Shown here in pieces: positions 21,869 to 60,100 of a stretch of 64,000 bases of DNA (position 1 is its first letter; each line of letters begins with the position of its first letter). The notes under the pieces were generated by a model. The model saw nothing but the letters and a program-made list of their open reading frames with translations. It had not been told where the DNA came from and made no database searches. A program made the position numbers and the translations under genes. The stretch spans positions 513,501 through 577,500 of the forward strand of contig NC_086363.1 of the NCBI RefSeq assembly GCF_036324505.1, written 5' to 3'. The DNA is from Eleginops maclovinus (lineage: Eukaryota; Chordata; Actinopteri; Perciformes; Eleginopidae).

Positions 21869-22374
21869 CTAGATAATAAAGGCTAGTGGGTCTTTCTTCA
21901 TTTAGCCCTTATCATTTTTTTTAATTCACACTTTCTGTCTTTGTTTTCTCCAAATTTCAAGTTTTTTGAATTTCCGACTATTTTTTCAAAATGATCTGAC
22001 TGCAATAAAATATCAGGACTGTTTTTCCCGGCCACAGTCAGGGTCTTTTATCAAACCCTGTAGACAGGGACAAATTGTAGACAGGCTTTTTCAACTGAGT
22101 GTATTTATTTCACCAAAACTACCTGACCTGCTCTCTCCTCTCTGTACTGTGTATATAGGCAGAGGTGTGTAGTTACCAAGTATTCTACTAGTACTATGTT
22201 GATGTACTTGTACTTTACCTGAGTATTAAAAGGCAGCAGCCTCTGGTTCAGAATCCCTTCTGGTTGAACCTGTTGTGTTCTGAGCGTATCAATGTGAGCC
22301 TGACACCATCCTGGGTTAGTATACTGTACAGCAGAGGCTCTTCTGAATGCATCCCTCAGAGTCAGCTTTATATC

Positions 22375-23460
<1,086 letters not shown>

Positions 23461-23634
23461 CTGAGAGTCTGCAGTCTGCAGTGAGGACTCTCCAGAAGAT
23501 CACTCAGCAGCTCCACTCTTGAATCCTGCAGAGCGTTGTAACTCAGGTCCAGCTCTCTCAGGTGGGAGGGGTTGGACTTCAGAGCTGAGGCCAGAGCAGC
23601 ACAGCTGATCTCTGACAGACTGCAGTTCCTCAGA
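23461..23634 (-). pseudogene. intact 174-bp LRR exon of the NLRC3-like pseudogene
   Basis: This is exactly 174 bases (58 codons), open throughout, between acceptor TTTATTCAG and donor GTCAGT. It begins [18 protein letters not shown] and includes [20 protein letters not shown], the standard NLRC3-like LRR module. The exon itself is undamaged but the gene around it is broken. Confidence 0.88.
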
Positions 23635-23975
23635 CTGAATAAAGAAAACACGATGCGAGTTCAGAAACAAAGTTTCTGTTTGAAATAACTCCAGGGTAAA
23701 TAATCTGATCAGAGTGAAACAGGTTTAATGTCAGAGATGATGTAGAAACAGTCCATTGATAATGTGGAACTTTAACTTTGATCAGATGTTGAACAGCTCC
23801 TTCCTCTCCCTCACACAGCTCATCAGTACTGACAGCATCTTCAGCGACTCATGGAGCACAGAGGGAGTCTGAGGAAGCTCAAACCCTCTCCCTCACACAT
23901 TCAGTTTCTCTGTTATTCTGATGAATATTCAGTCAATACAAACAGATCTGTATGAAGAACAATCAGTGAACTGAC

Positions 23976-24116
23976 CTGAAAGCCTCCAGTCTGCAGTTTG
24001 GACTCTTTAGTCCAGAACTCAGCAGCTCCACTCCTTAATCCTGCAGATGGTTAAGACTCAGGTCCAGATCTCTCAGATGGGAGGGGTCAGACTTCAGTGA
24101 GTCTCTGAGAGTCCCC
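23976..24116 (-). pseudogene. broken LRR exon of NLRC3-like gene
   Basis: The minus strand encodes SLKSDPSHLRDLDLSLNHLQ, then TAA, then GVELLSSGLKSPNCRLEAF before donor GTCAGT. The first third of the usual 174-bp exon ([18 protein letters not shown]) is missing and replaced by unrelated sequence. Confidence 0.85.
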
Positions 24117-24603
24117 AGCAAAGAAGCCTATATTAAAGCATACATTACAACACGTGCTAAAAAAAAGAGGAAACTTCCTTTTAACCTCAAGCATTTGATG
24201 AAAACAGATTTCACAGATCCCGTAGGCATTTAATATATAACATTAGAGTTTACTGTGTTGTGTCTGTGCTCCTGCTGTCAGAGACTGAGCGGTGTCGTGC
24301 TTTACCTTTTAAGTGTCCGCGTCTTCTAATGTTATTCCAACGTCCTCTTCTCTTTTTCTCGTAAGGTCTCCCTTTCTGTTTGGTCGCTTGTTAGCAGACC
24401 CTTCACACGATAGCAGAGCGAATAGGTACAGGAGGCGTAGAGCGAGGAGATCATTGTCCACTAGTTAAACGATCGCACATGGCGTCGTGCTCGCGGACAG
24501 ATAAAATAAAAATAATAAATGGGTCGCGAAATATACTTTGGCGGCCGTTAATATACCTGGGCGGCCTGCCCAAGTAAATTCTATGTGTGGGAAACCCTGC
24601 TGT
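24117..24603. mobile_element. possible transposon remnant inside the NLR pseudogene
   Basis: The right end reads ctatgtgtgggaaaccctg, a terminus type common among hAT-like elements in fish. The left end would fall where the LRR exon loses homology (about 24110), but I see no matching inverted terminus there, so the element may be truncated. Confidence 0.3.
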
Positions 24604-25059
24604 TTATTGATAAAGAAACTACTAGAAAGTAATAACTGAATCCTGCTGTGTGATCACATGCTGCTGTGAGAAACCGGCCTTCATGTGTTTCACATGTCGC
24701 CTCCATCACTCAGAGGAGGATGAAGACAGAAACGGTTCAATTCAACCATTATTGTAAACAGGGCTTGACAGTGTTGCCATTGGAAACCATTCAGAAAAAA
24801 TGTCAACCACCTCTTGGCCTTTGATTGCCATCAGTGGGAACCAGATTTTAACATAAAGAAATAAGTCAGCAAACAGCAAAATGTTCATTATTTGTTATAT
24901 TAAGAGTGATATTTAATTACTGTTGTGACCAGTCGGAACCTGATACTTTAGTTGAGCGTGCATTGGTGTGATTACAGAGCCAGAAAACGATGCACGTTTA
25001 CTCGCGTGAGCGTTTCGTGAGGCAGATGTGATAGTTGATGAAGTGCAGACGCTGTCTGC

Positions 25060-26154
25060 TCCACAGCAGAGCGCACCACGAGCACGCTCATGCGCACTCC
25101 AGTACCGCTGTGGTCCTGTTGGTGTACCAGTGCAGCATGTAGACTGCAGCCAGGAACTCCTGGACGCTCAGATGAACAAAGCAGTAGACTGTTTTCTGGA
25201 AGATCACACTCTCTCTTTTGAAGATCTCTGTAAAAACTCCTGAGTGCACCAAGGCCCCGGTGACATGTCAGTGAGGGTCCTGGGCAGCTGTCCTCTCTGG
25301 TCTGTAGTCAACATGTGGTCCAGAACTGCAGCAGTGATCCAGCAGAAGACTGGGATCAGACACATGATGTGGAGACTCCTGGAGCTCTTGATGTGAGAGA
25401 TGATTCTGCGGGACCGTTCTTCTTCACTGGATCTCCTCCTGAAGTACTCCTCCTCCTTTGCGTCAGTGAAGCCTCATACTTCTGTCACCCTGTCCACACA
25501 CTCAGGAGGGATCTGATTGGCCGCTGCAGGTCGGGAAGTTATCCAGACAAGAGCTGAGGGAAGCAGCTTCCCCCTGATGATGTTTGTCAGCAGCACGTTG
25601 ACAGAGGACTGCTGTGAGACATCAGACACAACCTCAGTTTCTGAAATCCAGAGAGATTCTATCTTCATCCAGGCCGTGAAAGATGAACAGCACTTTACAG
25701 ACAGCCAGCTGCTCTTCTGAGACCTTCTGTAAGGCTGGATGGAAAACATGGATCAGCCTGAGAAGACTGTACTGCTGAGCTTTGATCAGGTTCAGCTCCC
25801 TGAAGGAGAGCGGGATCACCAGACTGACATTTTCTTCCTCCAAACCCTTGGCCCAGTCCAGAGTGAACTTCTGCACTGAGAAGATTTTGATAACGCTAGC
25901 GACAGCGTTGGTCACTCAGGACCGCTCTGATGTGGTCAGGTAAGGCTTTAAAGATGTCCTGGTACTTGATTGGAGTGTCATGTTTCTTTAAACATGTTGG
26001 GTATTAACCTCTTCACTCCGTCCTTATGTGATGTAGAGCTCAGTGAAGATCGTGTTGAAGAGGGTTTCACTTTCATCAGTTCCTTCAGTGACACGTTCAC
26101 ATCTCCTTCTCAGACTGATCCTATGTTCCTCTAAAACCTCCTGCAGATCCCCTG
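25060..26154 (-). pseudogene. FISNA/NACHT exon remnant of NLRC3-like gene
   Basis: The acceptor TTCTTCTTTCAG precedes the exon at 26154. The frame begins with LQEVLEEHRISLRRRCERVTEG, as in FISNA exons, then hits a stop after FTELYIT. The P-loop region at about 25900 is deleted or frameshifted. Walker B-like [11 protein letters not shown] (about 25640-25680) is present with D-to-H. Further down, [14 protein letters not shown] and QKTVYCFVHLSVQEFL can be read in other frames. The exon is about 1.1 kb, shorter than the roughly 1.7 kb usual for this family. Confidence 0.85.
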
Positions 26155-26339
26155 CTGAAAGAAGAAACACGAGAGAATCAAGAAAATGCTTTTGAGAATC
26201 TCACAATAGAACAACAAAAAACAGACCGAGTTTAAATGTTTTATAACCAGCTTAATGTCTTTGCTCTACAACAGTATAGCTAATCAAGAATAGATAAAGC
26301 GGGCAGATGAAACAAATGCTCCATGTGCTCATCCTCTTA

Positions 26340-26400
26340 CCTGGTACAGTTCTGGTTTGACTGGCAGGACTCCTCCTCTTCCTTCTGTGAAGATGAACAC
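26340..26400 (-). pseudogene. NLR pseudogene upstream exon remnant
   Basis: The minus strand reads CAGAAGGAAGAGGAGGAGTC and onwards to ACCAG, followed by GTAAGA, a good donor. The peptide EEEESCQSNQNC resembles small acidic exons that precede the FISNA exon in fish NLR genes. The exact 5' border is not determined. Confidence 0.45.
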
Positions 26401-28798
26401 ATCCTTCATAGCACTTCACATCAGTGGAGCTGATTCTCACCAATGGGCAGAGCGTCACAAACTGTACACTCTTTTCTCGCTGCACGAATACACAGGTGAC
26501 ATGAATTTCACTTCACTTCATTCATGTTGTTGGGCAGGATCTGTGTCTTTGCTTTGACTCTACATGTGATTTCTCTCTCTCTGTTATATCTGCTAATGCT
26601 AAACATAACCAGCTCATCACCATGTTTGAGTCAGCATAAATTAGCTAACAATGCTTTCGGGGGTTACAGCAGCCACAAAGCGCGAAAGCGTTCCGCTTAG
26701 CCACAATTAGCTTAGCTGAAGTTAGCTTACACTTTATAGCAGCTCATAAACTTACTATTACAAAAAACAATCATGTCACATTAATATCCTGACTGGTTTT
26801 CAACATGTCAACAATTCATGAACACATTTCTATCGGTCGAGTAGCAAAAATCTTCAAGCTAGCAAGCTAACTGAATGCTGACTCACTGCACGATCGTTAA
26901 TTTGGTAGGAAAGGCGTCCGAGTTTCTCCCAAAAGTTATCCATGTTTCGACCGCTGCTCGCCAGTTAAGCAGTTCTCTCTCTGCAGCAGCTAGCTCTCCC
27001 TGGTGTATTTACATACAAATATATACGTTTAAACAACTTATTCAAACTCTTAACACCTGCTCCTGTGCTACTTCAGATTTGGAGACTTTAGGAGTGCGAG
27101 CGAAGCCGTTAAACTGGTGCCTGTGAGGCGTTCAGGGAACCTCTGTAAAGTCGAGGGACAGATAACGATGGTTACATTAGCTTGATCGAATTAGCCAACA
27201 TTTATCATCCCGGCTAATCCAAATATAGACATAGGTTTGGAGCTGAAGTGGGCGTGGCTACTGAAATACGCCCATCTAGCTCGAAGCTTCCAAGCTAGGC
27301 TACATGCTACCGTTTGCTACTCTCATGCGGTAGTATTTTCTCCAGCGGCAAGGTGGCTATCATACGCTCCCGTTTAGCACCATGGGCGTCTTGCTCGAAG
27401 GCTAACCCACGGCTAATTAGCTAGCTAACGAGCTAATCTAACAAGTGAGCAGACGATACTTTAAACATTCTATGGAGCAGAAACACTGATAATTAGTGCT
27501 AATAGTGCTAAAATATAAATAAAATATTAATCACATTTCACTTACCCAAAAAACTGGATATGTGCATTCAAAAGACACCAACACCGACACCAACACCTAC
27601 ACCTTGTCTACGTTGACAGGTCAAGTAGAGTGACTGTTAGCGGGGCTAGTGCCAAAAACTCCGTATGTGTTTCACTGCTCAGCCCCGGAGGTTGACCCTT
27701 TGTCATCACCTAGTCAAGTTTGAAAAACTAAAGGAGACAGTCTGGGTCTCATTCACAGATTTCTCTTAACTTATATCCATGTCTCACTTACTCGCGTCCC
27801 TTTCTCGAGAAACCACGCGAAGATAGAGGAGGCAAGGAAATGTGTGTTAACAGACGTCCTTTCCTCGGAGCGTCAAGCTTAACGACTTCCGGTTGTGATT
27901 TCTGATCGCTGCTGGCCGGCTGTCAGTCCGAGTTTTCACAGGGAGTGTGTTTACAGACATGTTCGCTTCTACTAGTCGTTTGTGAACTAAGACATTAATA
28001 CACCCGGAGGCTTTTCAACAAATAACCCACTGATGTTTTTTAGGATCATAAAGGGGATGAATTACAGACAATACTGGATATTACTTCAAGAATATATGAG
28101 TGTGAGGCTTCATACATAATGCAGGGGAAATAACTCAGGATTTGTTCAATGGTTTAAACTGATGAAGGTAAGTAGGATTTATTAATGTGTAAAAACATTA
28201 TGTGAGGTTATATGCAAAACAAAGCAGCTAAAGTGAAATATATGTGCACTTACTTTATAACAATAGGAGCAGATCGTTGTGAACAGCATTGTGAAGCTGT
28301 GTGAGCCTGAAGTCGTGCATAAAAACTAACCAACCCCACACAGGCTATTAATTCATTATGAAAATGTAAAGCGTTTGGACAGAGCTCATTTATTCTGCAC
28401 CAGCCTTCAGTCCCTCTTTAATTATCCCATTATGATCACAGGGCCCCATCTGTCTTGTTCACACCCACCCCCTCCTCCACCCCCCACCCCATCAGTGGCC
28501 AAACGTATGTGGACACATGCAGATACGATGATTATGAAACAGGTCTTACAAACACCAGATTATAAAACCCTGTGTAACCAGTAGCATCACTGTCCCAGTC
28601 AGGTGGCGGTATGCATCTGATAAGGATTGTTTAACATCTTGTAGAAAATAAACTAAACGTTTATGTTACTTCTGATTTCTGAAGGAAAAAGCTAACGTTG
28701 GGCTCTAAAGGAACTGACTCATGTCAGGGTGGTAGGACTCATTCCTGCACCACTAACACAATAAGTGATATCCAGATAGTAGTAGTTCGACTGAAAGC
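26401..28798. other. intergenic between NLR pseudogene and nmbr
   Basis: This stretch holds repeated small motifs of the gctagc/agctaa type (26580-27430) and GC-rich, CpG-containing sequence at about 27780-27960 (actcgcgtccctttctcgag; cttccggttgtg) that could be an old promoter. A solo 72-bp-family unit lies at 28676-28740. No coding exon is recognised. Confidence 0.4.
28676..28745. repeat. solo copy of the 72-bp minisatellite family
   Basis: It reads tgatttctgaaggaaaaagc then taacgttgggctctaaagga. The same leader (tgatttctgaagtaaagagc) opens the array at 39.6 kb, so this is an unexpanded or degraded member of the same dispersed element. Confidence 0.6.
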
Positions 28799-28909
<111 letters not shown>

Positions 28910-29142
28910 CTCCTCCCTCCCTCTCACTTTCTCTTGCTCTCACTTTCACACACACACGCGCGCTATCGCTCTCTCTCTCTCTGTCACACACACCAGAGAG
29001 TCGGTGAGTCTCAGCTCTCAGTCAGAGAAACTTTCCTCCTCGCGGTGTCTCGGTTTAGCTCCTCTCGTGCTCTTCTCGCTGCGTCTTTACGCGCGGAGCT
29101 CCGGTTTGGCTGCTCCTCTCTCTGGATATTCCCGCCCCGGAG

Positions 29143-53896
<24,754 letters not shown>

Positions 53897-55000
53897 ATCC
53901 AGATGCTCTGCTTCACCTCATCTGGAGGACTTCTGCAAAACCCCCTCCTGCAGCTCTGGGTCCAGCAGAGGTGTGTGTGTGTGTGTGTGTGTGGGTGGGG
54001 TGGGGGGTGGGGGGCTGGGGGGGGGGGTTAAAGGAAGCTCTGCAGGCCCTGGATGCACCGTGGACTTGGGCCTTCATCATCTGCATCCTCACATGTGGCA
54101 ACCAAAACAAAAAAGTGCCTCCTGGACTACAAGCTCACACATCACGGCTGGACTGAACCCTTTCTCCTTGTCAGAGGGAAGTGTCTTACAGTAGCGGGGG
54201 GAGGACGATGGACTGCGGGGACAGGTCTCGGACTGCAGAGTGCATGATCAGCATACTGTCTGCTGTGATCGCTTGACTCTCCGGGGTCATTGATTGGTCA
54301 TCAAAGCCGCCTTCATCTACCTAGAGACATTGCATTGAGCGGCAGAGTCCTGAGGGACAGGGAAACATCCCCAGAGACATCAGCCAGTCCTGTACCGACC
54401 CAACACTTTGGCTCAGGACCGTTGGAGGGTCGAGGTACGTGATGGTCTCGCTCCTGGACTACTGCTTTAGTCTAACCCCAAAGCGTTGTAAGCCAAAAGG
54501 TCTCCCAGTGTGGAGGAAGACAGCTCTGTGGCTCTGTGGCTCTCTGTGTTCACCAGGGTTAATGTGGAAGCTCCAGTTACAGGTCTGTGGACTTAGGGGT
54601 GCCGGACTACTGCTACTCCTAATATGATGCAAGGGTTGTGTTTTTACTCTTGACAGGAAGTCAGAAGTATAGGGAAGCCAACATCTCTGACCATTTTGCA
54701 AGACCAGGCTTCACACTCTCATGTCTGTTCCTTCAAACCAAGAAGTGTATCACGCCACCATCAGTGGTGTGATAACGAGTATAACAGCGAAGGACTCTCA
54801 TCCAGGAGACAGTTGTCCTGAAACCAAAAGTGTAGTTTCTTTTTACTGAAAGCTAGCTCACTCAGAACCTCAGAACTTAAATCTATACAAACCCAAGTTT
54901 TTGCTCTTCAACTGATCAATCGTTCACACCGTACCGCGTGGCATTGTGCGTCTCTGTGTGTTACAAGGCTGTCTGTATTAAAGTGTGTTTTGGTGGTGAA
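53897..55000 (+). other. nmbr: probable nmbr 3' UTR
   Basis: After the stop, a GT tract (53971-53992) runs into a G-rich tract (53993-54027). Unique sequence follows. An ATTAAA at 54977-54982 is a candidate poly(A) signal, and AATAAA also occurs at about 56192. The real end needs transcript data. Confidence 0.35.
53993..54027 (+). other. nmbr: G-quadruplex-forming tract in nmbr 3' UTR
   Basis: Runs of three to eleven G separated by single T or CT occur on the sense strand, about 97 bases after the stop codon. This satisfies the usual four-G-run rule several times over. Confidence 0.7.
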
Positions 55001-56805
55001 GGGCTGATATTCTGCAGGAACGTGTGATAGAAGCCTAAACGGATGTCCACTTTCTAAGCTAGGCTAATTCATCTGTATGCAATGAAGTTCAAAATGTATA
55101 AACTCACACCCTAGCCCTCTGAAGCAAAGCAAAGTTTCAGCCCCTGGACGTCAGGCAGCTTCGCCTTATCTGCTATGAGCAGTACGAGCTGCAGTGACCT
55201 CAGGATTGTGTCTCTGCTTTCCCTGAACCATGTCCTCCTGATGGCTTCTTTGACCTTTGATACTGCAGCACACATTTGAGTGGGATGCATCGGAGCGTGG
55301 AGAAGGTTAGGTGCGCGCTGCTCTGCCAGGAAACTGGGGATGCTGCGCTGCTGTGAGGGAACACAGCAATCTGTACCTCGATTTAAAACCAGTGAAGTCA
55401 GTCATTCATTACGATCAACTTAGATCTCCATTTATGTTGGATTGTACGCTTGGAGACATATTTCACATTAGTGCATGTTGTACACTATTACCAGTCCGAT
55501 CGGGAGGAACCTATGTTCTGATTAATGAGTATTTATGCCGTGTGCAGAGGTGGATAGTTCTATGAACAGTCCCCGGGCGATTAGAGCCCATCGGGATGAT
55601 GGTAATGTCTTAAAGGGGAAGGGCAGTTAGAATTGGACCTACAAAGGCAAGGCTAGTGGATTTATCACCTTTCAACACGAGGCAATTCAAAGTGCTTTAC
55701 AAAAGTGAAAGACGTTAAGACCATGAACACCACGGTCAAGACGAGCTACGACCCCGGTGCTCTTTGGCAGAGACTGCAGGCCAATAACTCGTTGCATCCG
55801 TCAGTGATACGCCACATGATCAGTGAGGCTTTGAACCCCCGCAGACTCGCTGTGTGTTTTGTGTTGGGGTGATCTTCACCTCCTCACGCGCAAGGTGACC
55901 ACCCCGCTCTGGCATCTGGTTTCTGCGAGTGCCAAACAGCCCGCCCACCACGCTGGGTGTGCAGCGCAGAGGGGCTTCTGGTGAACCCACAGACTGAGTG
56001 TTTGGTCAGTGTCCGTGCTTTGTGTTGGTGCATGCAGTGACGGCTGACGCAGTGACGGCTGACCGCAGTGTGTGCTGAAGGTACAGATACAGAGGATACT
56101 CTGTGGATGTTTTATTTTCTGCTTTACAAAATGTTTGTTGTGTTTCTCGGTGCCCGGCATGTTCCTGTGTTTCAAAATCATGTACACTCATAATAAACGT
56201 TTCTATGTCAGCGCACACGTTCATTTGAGCATTCTGAAGTATAAATAAATGTTTTAGCAACACCGAAGGCTGGGACTGAGCATCTTTCAGGGCAGGGTAA
56301 CTACCGGTTGCCACTCTCATGTCTTTAAATAGACAAAAGTGGAGCTGAAATTACAGGTAAGTGGGTTTCAAAGTGCACCTGTGCTTCAGTATGCCTGAGT
56401 CGGAGTGCCGGCGGCTGAACAGCCACCAACATCCAACATGTCATTAGCCGGGAAGGAATAACAAAGCAAGCTTTTTATCCCATTCAGCAGAGCTTACTGA
56501 GACACAGCAGGGATTCAACCTGTCTCGCACCATGCTGGGTGTTTAGAAAACAGTGCTCCAGCTCCATGTCTCTGTGTAGTCACCGCTGGGGAGACTACGG
56601 GTTGGAGCAGTGGTAAGCCAAGTCCCCCCTGATCAGCTCAAAAACCATTTGGTAGGGAAACAGCCTCTATAGAGAGGTCCAGCGGCTCCCTCAGAGTCTG
56701 ATCCATTACCTGAGAAACTCTGAAGGGCATTTCAAATGTTTACATCCATCACTAACATCATTTCATCTCCCAATGTTTATCCTTTTGGTTTTCTTTTCAA
56801 ACTTC
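55001..56805. other. downstream of nmbr, no gene seen
   Basis: Mostly unique sequence. At 55665-55705 the motif ggcaattcaaagtgctttac is a widespread fish repeat fragment. Two AATAAA signals lie near 56190 and 56245. Confidence 0.45.
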
Positions 56806-56847
56806 AGATTTGTTTCCAAATTTCAACTTTTTAGAGTTTCCGACTTT

Positions 56848-56937
56848 TTCTTCTAAAATGTGGACTTCTAAAATGTGGACTTCTAAAATGTGGACTTCTA
56901 AAATGTGGACTTCTAAAATGTGGACTTCTAAAATGTT
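56848..56937. repeat. 15-bp tandem repeat (6 copies)
   Basis: Units of ttctaaaatgtggac. Being 5 codons long it gives a Thr-Ser-Lys-Met-Trp repeat frame that is not supported as coding. Confidence 0.95.
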
Positions 56938-57054
56938 CAGAAATATTGAGAATAAAATGTTTTTACGGAACTTAAATTTAGATTTTCAGTTCAATTCATT
57001 ATAGTATCATTATCTTAGTAATCATGCACAATGCCCTCTGTAGCCCTCCAACGT

Positions 57055-57195
57055 ACCCCTAGGGTTAGTGCATTGATCTTCGGATCAGCGGGGCACAGGT
57101 ACGGTGCTCAGGGACACCCCGGTAGCACTTGGTCTTTCCTGGACTTGAACCGGTGACCTTCCTGACTTCCCGGTTCCCTAGCTAAGTCCCTTCCC
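57055..57195 (-). mobile_element. tRNA-derived SINE fragment
   Basis: The reverse strand reads ggtcaccggttcaagtccag (B box), then gaccaagtgctaccggggtg, tccctgagcac, the same order as the SINE at 50.1 kb. Confidence 0.7.
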
Positions 57196-60100
57196 TACCA
57201 CCACGACTTCGACACTTCAGCCCAAACTGATGTTAGTCGGGATGAAAGCGCCCAACAAGTGACATGTAGTGAGATGGTAATGAACGTGAATAGCAGGGGG
57301 GTACATATTACATATATATTCACAGACAGTGTTACTGCACATCAGGGGGTTCCAGTCTGGGGGTCAGGGGTTTACCAGGGGCCTGAACACTGCAGGAAGG
57401 AAGGACCACCTCCCAGTGAGGCTCGGCGGGAGACGCAGCCTGTGTGTTTGAGGGTCTGTATTCATGGTACAACATATCGATGCGCTACATGCTCTGCCTC
57501 TGTGGACATCTGGTCCAGATGTGGGGACAGTCTGATCCTTGTTTCTAGGCGTACATGTGATAAGGCCAACACAGCCCCTTTAGAGGGGCCAATACATCTC
57601 CACTATTTTCAGATACAGGGAGTATGGAAGAACAGCTAAGGGTTAGGGTAAGGGTCTCCTGGAAACTGAAGTCAGGGAGTATTTCAGAGTGAGAGCAGAG
57701 ACTGCTGCACACATGTCATTAAAATGGGACAGACAATAAGCTGTATCCAGATGTGTCCACTGGAGCATAAAGGAGCAGAGCGGTCATTAGGCTGGAAACG
57801 ATAATTCACCCTCTGATAACGGCTGCCTACCGAGCGTCCAATCAGAGCGGTCTGCGGGACAGTGAGAGGAATAATGAGGAACACGGGGCTGGGATCTGTC
57901 CATGGTGCTCTATACTCTGAGCTTTGTTCTTCCGTCTCCTCCTGCGCTTCACCAGTTCGTCATCAAGAGAAAATACATGTTGTTTTGGATGATGGATTTT
58001 CAATTAAATCCACAGAATCTCTGAAGGAGAATATGAATCAAAGTTCTTTACTCCCCGTTAACAGCCCCCGTCCGACCGGCTTGTTCCCACACAGACATCA
58101 CAAAGACGTCAGTCCCTTTTTCTGGGACGTGGAAGTCATGCAAGGACACTCGGTCAGGAAACCCTCGGCTACAAACAGCCCTCACTGCCTTCCAAAAATC
58201 TGACTTTTTTTCAAAACTTTGACTTTAAAAAAGATTCCGATTATTTAAAGAAAAAATCCCTTTTTCCTCAAATTCTGACTTTTTTCCTAAATGACGAATG
58301 ATTGGTAACCATTCAGCTGGTTAGAATCCACCTGTTCCCAGTGTTCTATACCCACATGAAGGAGGCTCCCCCCCCCCCACATGATGCTGAAGGGTTGGGA
58401 TCAGAGGGAGTTTCTCAAAAACACAATTTCCATCATGAAATGAATCAGAGGATCCTGGAGTTTTCAGCTTCAGTTCCCACATGTTCTGTTCGTTGTATCA
58501 CTCTCTCCCCACCCCCCCTTTCACTCAGCTCCCTGACTCCACCATCTTTGCACATGCTTCTTCCTGATAATCAGAACATACTGTGGTGCGTTAATATGAC
58601 ATAACTACCATCTCGGAGGGAACACTACAACGGGGTAATATAATCTGATGGGAGGGTAAAGTGAGGGCATGATCCGGAGTGTTGTGTGTCGGTTTGGGTT
58701 TTCAGAGGGTCTCATCACTGGGCGATTTAATTAAAGCGGCACGAGGACGAGCTGCTCTAATAAAGGAGAGGTGCTTTGTGGAGCGAAACAGGAGCTAATA
58801 TTCCCTGAACAAATAAGATTAAGAAAATAACCGTCTCTGTTAACCACTCATCTGCTCACAGCGTGGAGACACACAGGTTTGCTGCTGCTGCTGCCAGGAG
58901 CAGCAGAGACGTTAACGAGGAGGGATCCAATAAGCAGAAGTTATGGCCGCCTCACAGGAATCAAGAGGGATGCTTTAATAGGGGAAGGAAAGCTGTGGAG
59001 ATTTACCGTTTTATTCAAGAGCTAACTAAAGTCAGAGACCACTTTCAACCTCCCCAGTTTTGTTGAAATTTTGAAAGAAATTCTGATTTAATTTGAGTCG
59101 AAGTGAAGTGTTGCATCTTTGCTTTGTCCCCATCTTTTGGGATGGAGGTGACACAAAATTATGAGCTTAAATGATAAAAAACATTCTCGTTTTTAATTAA
59201 AAGACATCTGGAAAGAGCCTGCAGAGGGACGGCAGTAACAGGTGTTTGGATCCCCCCGGCTCCTCACAGTTGATTTGCTTCAATGCTGAATAATTGACGT
59301 GGCAAACTTTTTGAGCTGCTAATCGATCCGTCAAATGAGGAGGATTTTGACATTAGAAACACATTCTTTTGAACCTTTTATTCATTCAAATGTACCGATG
59401 GAGTTAGGGTTAGGCCTCAAAAACAGCTGAAGTCTGTCGCATAAGTGCTAAACATGTTCATTAGACGGGTCGTTGTACCGGCTCGGATAGAAATGGCCTT
59501 GCTTGGGACCCGCCTCTCCTCTAGAGCTGAGAAGATATAGGTGTTTTTGTGGAAATGTTGCTGAGAAAATCCCTCTCATTTATGTCAGATATCCCCTCTC
59601 ATATGGGCTCTGTCGCTGTGCGGATTTATCACTCCATGCTTTTGTGAGCGACTGATGAAGCGTGGCGACGGCTGTGAGTCAGAATCACACAACGCAGCCT
59701 ATTCAGATTCTGCAGACCGAGAGAAGAAGTCCTGCTTTGTCCTTTTAGATAGATGGATTCAAACTGTAAATGGGAACACACCTTTTAGAATATAGTCGAG
59801 TCTAGCTGCAATGAATTATCTGCCAGTCGGTGCAATGAAAGGGCGGCACATTGAAGGAGACAGTAATTGACTTGTGATGCTCTCTAATTGAATTCACCCA
59901 TAAAAGAGAGAAGGTTATTTTGTTCTTTTTGGAAATGCCTGAATTGTTCGGATGAGTGCCGCAGGGCTCAGATACAGGATCCTCACCGTCTTTTCTCTGC
60001 GGTGCCTGATCTTTCCTCGTCTTTATGCAGATTATCCTAATTGGTGCTCTCTTTCTCTCCTTACTACATTGGGAGAAGAACAACCTTTCTTTCATGGACC

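Larger units (their letters stand above)
20001..22374. other. intergenic, no gene seen outside the 28-bp array
   Basis: Apart from the short CA tract and the 28-bp array, the sequence is AT-rich and shows no exon-like block on either strand. Small open frames here match no family I recognise. Confidence 0.5.
23461..26400 (-). pseudogene. NLRC3-like (FISNA-NACHT-LRR) pseudogene
   Basis: Teleost genomes carry hundreds of NLRC3-like intracellular sensors with a fish-specific FISNA domain, NACHT ATPase and LRR exons. Here, on the minus strand, pieces occur in the right order: a short upstream exon (about 26400-26340, ending with donor GTAAGA), a FISNA/NACHT exon starting at 26154, a truncated LRR exon with an internal TAA, and an intact 174-bp LRR exon. 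FISNA motifs (TLFNTIFTELYIT, then a stop; TPIKYQDIFKALP) and NACHT motifs ([50 protein letters not shown]) are spread over different frames. The glycine-rich Walker A segment expected just before FSVQKF is missing. Stops and frameshifts rule out a full-length product. No B30.2 domain is seen downstream. Confidence 0.88.

Noticed and set aside
57259..57639. 126-codon frame downstream of nmbr
   Set aside because: No recognisable family, no splice or promoter context, and it starts beside a SINE fragment.
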